The notes under the pieces were generated by a model. The model was given only the letters and a program-made list of their open reading frames with translations, was not told where the DNA came from and ran no database searches. Of a DNA stretch of 64,000 bases, positions 57,985-64,000 are shown piece after piece. The position numbers were made by a program, and so were the translations under genes. The stretch is from an uncultured Pelagibacteraceae bacterium (GTDB taxonomy: Bacteria; Pseudomonadota; Alphaproteobacteria; Pelagibacterales; Pelagibacteraceae): positions 106,280 through 170,279 of the forward strand of contig CACMIX010000003.1 in assembly GCA_902613855.1 (NCBI GenBank), in the 5' to 3' direction. Numbering within the stretch: the stretch's first letter is position 1; the number at the start of each line of letters is the position of its first letter.

Positions 57985-58866
57985 ATGCTGTCAAAAAATC
58001 AATTAGGCTTTTTCTACATGTTCATCTCTGTATGTGCCTTTTCGCTAATGGATGTATTAGTAAAGTGGTCAGATTCATATCCTGTCGGACAAGTTTTATT
58101 TTTCAGGGGTTTTTGTGGAATAATTCCAATTTTGTTTCTTATTCCTAGAAATAGATTTTTAGATTTTTATAAAACAACAAGGCCTATCCTTCATTTTAAG
58201 AGATGTTTATCAGGCTTAATTGCTTTAGTTGCAATTTTTATTGCTTTAAGGAATTTACCATTAGCAACAGTAGTAAGCATTACATTTGCAGCACCAATAT
58301 TTACAACAATTTTCTCAATTTTTTTATTAAAAGAAAAAGTTGGTTTATATAGATGGTTGGCAGTCTTAGTAGGTTTTGTAGGAATAATTGTGATTACAGA
58401 GCCAGGCTTTAGTTCTTTAAATTTCTACTACATATATCCAATAATTTTTTGTCTTGGCCTATCATATGTAGCTATAGCAATCAGAAAATTATCTACAACA
58501 GAGCCAGTGTGGCTGATTAGTTTTTTCTTTTCTTTTTCAATAGCAATTTTGGGTCTTTTGTCTTTGTTTCAGGGCTGGGTTATGCCTAATTTTTTAGATT
58601 TATTTCTATTGTCTATGGTAGGAATTTTAGGGGGTCTTGCAAATTTATGGCTGTCTCAATCTTACAAATATTCAGAAGTAAGTTTAGTCACTCCCCTGAA
58701 ATATTTAGCTTTGGTATTCGCTATAATATTTGGATATTTTATTTGGAGTGAAGTTCCAACATTAAAAACATTAATGGGAGCTTTATTAGTAATCTTATCT
58801 TCATTTATAATTTTTAGAAGAGAAATGATTTTAAAGAATCGACTGTCAGTTTCACGACATGAGTAA
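57985..58866 (+). CDS. EamA/DMT-family transporter
   Basis: Ten-TM pattern with two EamA repeats; VLFFRGFCGIIP, ATVVSITFAAPIFTTIFS. Confidence 0.87.
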   Translation: MLSKNQLGFFYMFISVCAFSLMDVLVKWSDSYPVGQVLFFRGFCGIIPILFLIPRNRFLDFYKTTRPILHFKRCLSGLIALVAIFIALRNLPLATVVSITFAAPIFTTIFSIFLLKEKVGLYRWLAVLVGFVGIIVITEPGFSSLNFYYIYPIIFCLGLSYVAIAIRKLSTTEPVWLISFFFSFSIAILGLLSLFQGWVMPNFLDLFLLSMVGILGGLANLWLSQSYKYSEVSLVTPLKYLALVFAIIFGYFIWSEVPTLKTLMGALLVILSSFIIFRREMILKNRLSVSRHE

Positions 58867-59494
58867 TTCTCCACGATACTGGAACACAGCAAAAAAATAT
58901 TTATCCAGGAGGGATAAAACAATGTTTGCTTTGATAAAAAAGTACAAGTCTCCTTCAGAAACGATCTTGACCACCAGAAAAGATGTCTTTTTTTCATTAT
59001 GCAAAAGCATTATTGGCCAACAAATAAGTGTTGCTGCTGCTAATGCAGTTTTTTTAAAATTTAAAAAAAAATGCAAAAATAAAATTACGGCCAAGATAGT
59101 AAATAAGTTAACAACCTCCCAACTTAAAAGCTGTGGTCTAAGTAGACAGAAGGTAAAAGGTATCAAAAATTTAGCTAAACAAGTAATTGATAAAACTTTT
59201 AATCCAAAACTTATTCCTAAAATGTCTGATGAGGAGGCAATAATTTATTTATCTGAATTGAGACAAATTGGAAGATGGTCTGCAGAAATGATCTTATTAT
59301 TTACTTATAATCGACCTAATATTTGGCCAATTCAAGATATTGGTTTACTAAGAGCGATTTCAAAAAATTATAACAAAAAATACTTGCCCCCAGAAAATTT
59401 TGTCAAATTATTGAATAAAAAATTCTCACCTTATTGCTCAGTTGCAACTTGGTATTTATGGAGAAGTATAGATCCGGAGCCTATTCAATACTAA
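58859..59494 (+). CDS. HhH-GPD DNA-3-methyladenine glycosylase
   Basis: SIIGQQISVAAANAVFLKF; LRQIGRWSAEMILLFTYNRPNIWPIQDIGLLRAI. Confidence 0.88.
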   Translation: MSNSPRYWNTAKKYLSRRDKTMFALIKKYKSPSETILTTRKDVFFSLCKSIIGQQISVAAANAVFLKFKKKCKNKITAKIVNKLTTSQLKSCGLSRQKVKGIKNLAKQVIDKTFNPKLIPKMSDEEAIIYLSELRQIGRWSAEMILLFTYNRPNIWPIQDIGLLRAISKNYNKKYLPPENFVKLLNKKFSPYCSVATWYLWRSIDPEPIQY

Positions 59495-59777
59495 ATCCCT
59501 CTACTATTTGCATATGTCTAGTGGTTGTATTTTTTGCAATATTCCAACCATCTAAATATTCTTTTGAATTATGACATTCAACAGCCTTTTCATAATTTGG
59601 AAATTCCCAGATAACGGTTCTCACAAAATCATCCCCATCATATGTTATGTGTTTTCCACCTCTGACAAGAGGAATTCCTCCATAACTCTTTATTATTGGA
59701 GTAACCACCTCAGCATATTTTTTTAAATTTTCTTGGTTTTCAACTTCCTTATAAACACTTATCCAGTAGGCTTTCAT
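59481..59777 (-). CDS. DUF1330-family protein
   Basis: GGIPLVRGG, VIWEFPNYEKAVECHNSKEYL typical of DUF1330. Confidence 0.8.
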   Translation of the reverse strand: MKAYWISVYKEVENQENLKKYAEVVTPIIKSYGGIPLVRGGKHITYDGDDFVRTVIWEFPNYEKAVECHNSKEYLDGWNIAKNTTTRHMQIVEGFSIE

Positions 59778-59805
59778 GATTTCTCCTTTTTAAATTATTT
59801 TACTT

Positions 59806-60339
59806 ATGATAGTAAATTTTATGGATAATAAATTAATTGTCTCTTTTGAGGAATATATAAAAATAGTTGAGAAATTAGCAATACAAATTCATAAAGAATA
59901 TAAACCAACGGTTCTTGTTGGTATTATGAGAGGTGCAGCTCCAATATTAGATATTCTCTCAAGAATTTTAAAATTACCAATAGCTTACATTGTAATTCAA
60001 AGTTATTCAGGAAAAGGAATGGAAGATCAACAAGGGCAATTAATGTTTGCCAGAGAAATAAGTTCTTTAGCTGAAAATAAAGATTTTCAGAGAGTGCTAT
60101 TAATAGATGATCTTTCTGATACTGGATTAACTTTAAATAAGAGTATTGAATGGCTTAAAAATTATGCACAAACTAAAGATTATATTAAAGAGGTAAAAAC
60201 AGCTTGTTTGTGGAAGAAAAAATCCTCAACCTTTGAGCCTGATTTCTGTCCTGTTAGATTAGAGTCTGATCCTTGGATAGTGCAACCAACCGAGCATTAT
60301 GAGGAGTTATCTATAAATGAAATTATTAAAAGAAATTAG
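59806..60339 (+). CDS. Purine phosphoribosyltransferase (Gpt/Xpt-like)
   Basis: VLVGIMRGAAPILDILSR; PRPP motif VLLIDDLSDTGLTL. Confidence 0.82.
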   Translation: MIVNFMDNKLIVSFEEYIKIVEKLAIQIHKEYKPTVLVGIMRGAAPILDILSRILKLPIAYIVIQSYSGKGMEDQQGQLMFAREISSLAENKDFQRVLLIDDLSDTGLTLNKSIEWLKNYAQTKDYIKEVKTACLWKKKSSTFEPDFCPVRLESDPWIVQPTEHYEELSINEIIKRN

Positions 60340-60369
60340 TTAACAGGGCTAGGTTCCTAGCCCTGTTAA
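60340..60369. terminator. Bidirectional hairpin between convergent purine genes
   Basis: TTAACAGGGCTAGG-TT-CCTAGCCCTGTTAA: perfect 14-bp inverted repeat filling most of the 37-bp gap. Confidence 0.8.
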
Positions 60370-60376
60370 AGCCTAT

Positions 60377-61687
60377 TTAACTAACTGCAAAACTTACAAC
60401 ACTAAGTATTGCAATTACCCATATTGCTGGAGAAGTGCTTGAAAACTTTCCAGTAAATATTTTTATTAAAGCATAAGAAACAAATGCCAAGGCAATTCCA
60501 TTACTAATACTATAGGTTAATGGCATAGCTATCATCGCAAGTATGGCTGGAGCTGACTCTGATATATCATTCCACTCAATATCTGTAATATTTCTTATAA
60601 AAAGAACAGACACAAAGAGTAGGGCAGCACCATCAATTTGTTTAGGTAGACTAGTTGCAAGTGGTGCAAAAAATATACATGCTAAGAACAATAAACCAAT
60701 TACTAAAGAAGTCATTCCAGTTTTTCCACCAGCTTTGACACCAGCACCAGACTCTACATAGCTCGTTACAGTTGTTGTACCCATCATTGCACCAGCTACT
60801 GTTCCAACACTATCAGACAACATTGCTTTATTGATATCCTTAACTTTTCCATCTTTGCCAACTTTACCAGCTACATTAGCTACAGAAGTTAGTGTTCCTG
60901 CAGTGTCAAAAAAATCTATAAATAATAAAGTAAATATTACTGTAGACATTCCTGCTGTCATCGCAGCGGATAAATCAAATTCAAAAAGATATGTCATTGG
61001 AGGTGGTGAGCTTGCAATTCCATTAAATTTTGCAAGACCAGTTGCCCATGCAATTATACTGAATGCTAAAATACCTATAATAATGTTTCCTTTAACATTC
61101 ATTTTATCTAAAACTATAATTGCTATAAATGTTGCGCATCCTAATAGAACTAAAGGATCACCTAGATTACCAAGCTGCACTAACGTAACGGGATTGTCTA
61201 CAACAACTTCCATTATTTGTAGACCAATAATTGCAAGAAATAATCCTATTCCAGCACCTATTCCTAATTTTAGACTTTTTGGTATTGAGTTTATTAACCA
61301 AGCTCTAATTGGTGTAAGAGATATTATTAAGAATAATACACCCGCAACTAAGACTGCACCCAAAGCTTCTTGTGGTGTATATCCCATACCAGCACAAACT
61401 CCAAAAGCAACGAACGCATTAATTCCCATTCCTGGAGCAAGTCCAATAGGCCAAGTTTTTCCATAAAAGGCCATTATAAAACAAGCTAAAGCAGTTGCTA
61501 ATATTGTTGCTGTATAAACTGCGCCGAAATCAAAGAAACCTTTTTCGGGTCCGGCAAACTCTCCCGATAAGATAAATGGATTTAAAAACATTATGTATGC
61601 CATAGTCAAAAACGTAGTAGTTCCTGCTATGACTTCTGTTTTAAAATTTGTATTGTGTTTTTTGTAATTAAAATAATTATCAAGCAT
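60377..61687 (-). CDS. NCS2/AzgA-family purine permease
   Basis: TEVIAGTTTFLTMAYIMFLNPFIL; GLAPGMGINAFVAFGVC; FIDFFDTAGTLTSVA; AGGAGGACAAATG start context. Confidence 0.93.
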   Translation of the reverse strand: MLDNYFNYKKHNTNFKTEVIAGTTTFLTMAYIMFLNPFILSGEFAGPEKGFFDFGAVYTATILATALACFIMAFYGKTWPIGLAPGMGINAFVAFGVCAGMGYTPQEALGAVLVAGVLFLIISLTPIRAWLINSIPKSLKLGIGAGIGLFLAIIGLQIMEVVVDNPVTLVQLGNLGDPLVLLGCATFIAIIVLDKMNVKGNIIIGILAFSIIAWATGLAKFNGIASSPPPMTYLFEFDLSAAMTAGMSTVIFTLLFIDFFDTAGTLTSVANVAGKVGKDGKVKDINKAMLSDSVGTVAGAMMGTTTVTSYVESGAGVKAGGKTGMTSLVIGLLFLACIFFAPLATSLPKQIDGAALLFVSVLFIRNITDIEWNDISESAPAILAMIAMPLTYSISNGIALAFVSYALIKIFTGKFSSTSPAIWVIAILSVVSFAVS

Positions 61688-61812
61688 TTGTCCTCCTAAT
61701 AGTTGATATTTATTCGATTCTATTGATTATTTCCTTAATAAACCTTTATTTATTCACAGCATTCAACTTAGAAGTTTATATTTGTGCCATAATTAGGTTT
61801 TAAATTAAATTA

Positions 61813-62118
61813 ATGCATAATCTTAGAATTATTTTTATAAGTATAATTTTGTCTATGACAATTGCTGGCTGCCAGACAGTTAAACAAAAAACCGATTCAA
61901 TTATAGAAAAAGAGAATGAAAAATTGAGTGAGTTTATTGGAAAATCTGCAAGTAAGCTTCAAATGGAATTAGGAAAACCTGATGAGGATTTTAAGAACAG
62001 CAAAGGTAATTTTGAGTTTGTATATAATACAAAAAAATATTTGATACCTTGCGAGAGAAGATTTGAAATTAACTCAGAAAATATTGTTGTTGGTTTTGTG
62101 TCTAACGGCTGCTTTTAA
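61813..62118 (+). CDS. Small putative lipoprotein, function unknown
   Basis: Signal peptide with lipobox (MTIAGCQT); GKSASKLQMELGKPDEDF resembles BamE/SmpA-like lipoproteins. Confidence 0.6.
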   Translation: MHNLRIIFISIILSMTIAGCQTVKQKTDSIIEKENEKLSEFIGKSASKLQMELGKPDEDFKNSKGNFEFVYNTKKYLIPCERRFEINSENIVVGFVSNGCF

Positions 62119-62124
62119 ATCAAA

Positions 62125-62150
62125 CTTGCGAGGATGTGAATCCCCGCAAG
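62125..62150 (-). terminator. Hairpin downstream of hsp20, fully paired only in minus-strand RNA
   Basis: CTTGCGAGGAT-GTGA-ATCCCCGCAAG on +; the single mismatch becomes G.U in the minus transcript. Confidence 0.65.
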
Positions 62151-62161
62151 CAAGGTTAAAC

Positions 62162-62608
62162 TTATTTAATTTCTATAAGTTTTTTCTTTTTATGTTCTGG
62201 AATAATTCTTTCACATAATATTGTTAAAAGACCATCCTTAAGCTCAGCACCATTTACTTTTACGTCATCAGCAATAGTGAATGATCTTGCAAATTGTCTT
62301 TGAGAAATACCTTTATGAATAATTTCTCCATCAACATCACCGTTCTCAGATTTATTAACTTGTTTAGTTCTAACTGTTAATAAATTATCCTCAAACTCAA
62401 CCTCAACATCTTTCTTATTAAAGCCAGCTAATGCAACTTCAATTGCATAGTTGTCCTTACCTGTTTTTCTAATGTTATAAGGTGGGTAATTTGACTGCAT
62501 TGTCAAATTTCCATTTCCCAACATATTCTCAAATTGATCAAACATATCGTCAAAACCAATTGAAAACGGTCTAAGTGAGTTAAATATAGATAGATCCTTA
62601 CTTGTCAT
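62162..62608 (-). CDS. Small heat shock protein Hsp20/IbpA family
   Basis: GFDDMFDQFENMLG; YAIEVALAGFNKKDVEVEFEDNLLTV alpha-crystallin domain. Confidence 0.95.
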   Translation of the reverse strand: MTSKDLSIFNSLRPFSIGFDDMFDQFENMLGNGNLTMQSNYPPYNIRKTGKDNYAIEVALAGFNKKDVEVEFEDNLLTVRTKQVNKSENGDVDGEIIHKGISQRQFARSFTIADDVKVNGAELKDGLLTILCERIIPEHKKKKLIEIK

Positions 62609-62612
62609 AATA

Positions 62613-62664
62613 TCCTCCTTTGTTAAGCAAGTTTATATTTAGTAAGCCCCATTAGGCGACTTAC
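62613..62664 (-). promoter_or_regulatory. Structured hsp20 5'UTR: 5' hairpin plus candidate ROSE-like RNA thermometer
   Basis: Minus strand: GUAAGUCGCC-UAAU-GGGGCUUAC hairpin (62642-62664), then UUGCU-UAACAA-AGGAG covering the Shine-Dalgarno (62613-62630). Confidence 0.5.
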
Positions 62665-62671
62665 AAACACT

Positions 62672-62699
62672 ATTTAGTAACTACTTTTAATATTTCAAG
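62672..62699 (-). promoter_or_regulatory. Heat-shock (RpoH-like) promoter for hsp20: CTTG-N17-ACTAAAT
   Basis: Minus-strand CTTGAAA at 62693-62699 and ACTAAAT at 62672-62678; spacing matches the alphaproteobacterial RpoH pattern CTTG-N17-CYTATNT. Confidence 0.6.
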
Positions 62700-62708
62700 A
62701 TTAAAAAA

Positions 62709-64000
62709 TTAAATTTTTTTTGTAATTTTTAATGCAAACGCATAGTCGATGGCAATTTCTTCAATGGCACCATCTCGACCAGATTTACCACCATGACCTG
62801 CATTCATTTCAGTTTTTAATAAAAGCAAATTATTGTCAGTTTTATACTCTCTTAATTTTGCAGTAAATTTTGCAGGCTCATCAAATAGAACCCGGTTATC
62901 GCTAAGGCTTGTTGTTATTAAAATGTGTGGATAATCTTTTTTTTTTATATTGTTGTATGGAGCATAGGAAAAAATATAATCGAAATGCTCCTTGTTTTCT
63001 TTTGCGTTTCCAAATTCATCAAACTCTCCAACTGTTAAAGGTAAAGAATGATCAAGATTTGTTGTTAAAGAGTCAACAAAAGGCACAGCCATTATAATTC
63101 CTAAAAATAATTCTGGAGATTGATTTACAACTACACCCATAAGCAATCCACCTGCTGATCCACCCATACCAATGATTTTACCTTTAGAGGTATAGTTATT
63201 TTCTATTAAATATTTAGCAGCATGAATATAATCTTCAAAAGTATTTTTTTTATTTGTTAACTTTCCTTCTTTCCACCACTTCATTCCTTTTTCCATGCCC
63301 CCTCTTATATGGGCAGTTGCCCAAATTATATCTCTATCTATTAAACTTAATTTTGTTGAGGAAAAACTTGGGCTCATAGAGCTTCCATAAGATCCGTAAC
63401 CATAAAGGAGTAAATTGGCAGACCCGTCTAACTTCGTTTTTTTATGACGCGTAATTGTTAATGGCACTAATCTTCCATCGTGCGATTTGAACTCCACTCT
63501 TTCCACAATATAATTTTCTGGATTGTGTCCTGATGGAATTTCTTGTTCTTTAACAAGCTCTTTAGATTTATTCGATAAATTAAATCTATAAACTCTTGAA
63601 GGCGTTTTAGGCGAAGAATATCCAAGATAAACCTCATCGGTATCTCTATTTCTTTGAGTGAGAGAAACTCCTGGTACATATATCGTTTCGTCTGAAAATA
63701 TTAATTCTTGCTCTATATTTGTAGAAATATTTCTAACAAATAATTTATCTAGAGCATTAGACGTTTCAGATCGAATGATCCAATTTTTTAGAAAAGTTAT
63801 GCCTCCTATTAAAACTTCTTTTTTTGATAAAATAAAAGGTTTCCAGTCTTGTTTTTCTAAATTATCTGTAATGTCAATTTTAAAATCTTCTGCATTTTTG
63901 TTTGTATGATTATAAAATTTTCCATCCCATGAATTTGTTGAATATAGAACACCTTTTTCTCTTTTCATTATTAGCTTTGGAGAAGGGTCTGCCTCATTTA
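62709..64000 (-). CDS. ptrB: Oligopeptidase B (S9A prolyl oligopeptidase family), truncated by window edge
   Basis: GMGGSAGGLLMGVVVNQSPELF catalytic Ser; frame continues upstream of the listed Met (NEADPSPKLI-MKREKGVLYS) to the window end. Confidence 0.92.
   Translation of the reverse strand, partial: NEADPSPKLIMKREKGVLYSTNSWDGKFYNHTNKNAEDFKIDITDNLEKQDWKPFILSKKEVLIGGITFLKNWIIRSETSNALDKLFVRNISTNIEQELIFSDETIYVPGVSLTQRNRDTDEVYLGYSSPKTPSRVYRFNLSNKSKELVKEQEIPSGHNPENYIVERVEFKSHDGRLVPLTITRHKKTKLDGSANLLLYGYGSYGSSMSPSFSSTKLSLIDRDIIWATAHIRGGMEKGMKWWKEGKLTNKKNTFEDYIHAAKYLIENNYTSKGKIIGMGGSAGGLLMGVVVNQSPELFLGIIMAVPFVDSLTTNLDHSLPLTVGEFDEFGNAKENKEHFDYIFSYAPYNNIKKKDYPHILITTSLSDNRVLFDEPAKFTAKLREYKTDNNLLLLKTEMNAGHGGKSGRDGAIEEIAIDYAFALKITKKI

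Noticed and set aside
58662-58997. 111-aa and overlapping 104-aa (58852-59166) minus-strand ORFs
   Set aside because: Antisense to the EamA transporter and the glycosylase; no start context or motifs
60831-61466. 211-aa plus-strand ORF
   Set aside because: Lies antisense inside the well-supported purine permease; low-complexity I/P/N-rich translation with no recognisable motif
61688-61812. Possible purine riboswitch upstream of the AzgA-like permease
   Set aside because: No purine-aptamer core (TATA...ATA junction and GG/CC loops) could be found; only a strong SD is visible

Overview
AT-rich bacterial chromosome window, densely packed with housekeeping genes. Gene content, order and protein style suggest an alphaproteobacterium of the SAR11/Pelagibacterales type (inference; no search was run). 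Main blocks: sdhA(partial)-sdhB-mmsA-mdh-sucCD-sucAB-lpd; priA; atpHAGDC; a minus-strand rplU-rpmA-obgE-proBA-nadD-rsfS-ctpA-rppH run; gloB, metW-metX; hisC-tyrA; peptidoglycan-recycling and transport genes; lysS (class I)-pyrD; rpmB-VUT transporter; a polyamine-type trio (agmatinase, deoxyhypusine-synthase-like, ODC-like); a RegA-type regulator; bioY; polA; chvI-chvG; ahcY-tsaE-amgK-murU; gpmA; an RND efflux pair; purine salvage; hsp20; and a truncated oligopeptidase B. I saw no rRNA, tRNA, CRISPR array, prophage or transposon. The most interesting signals are non-coding: (1) a SAM-II riboswitch upstream of metX that starts right at a predicted promoter and is followed at once by a U8 tract; (2) an hsp20 5'UTR with a heat-shock-like promoter and a candidate ROSE-like thermometer (UUGCU opposite AGGAG); (3) convergent gene pairs sharing a TTAA stop palindrome; (4) a candidate leaderless ahcY mRNA. 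I found no clearly new multi-gene system. The DHS-like polyamine cluster is the best coding candidate for unexpected biochemistry.
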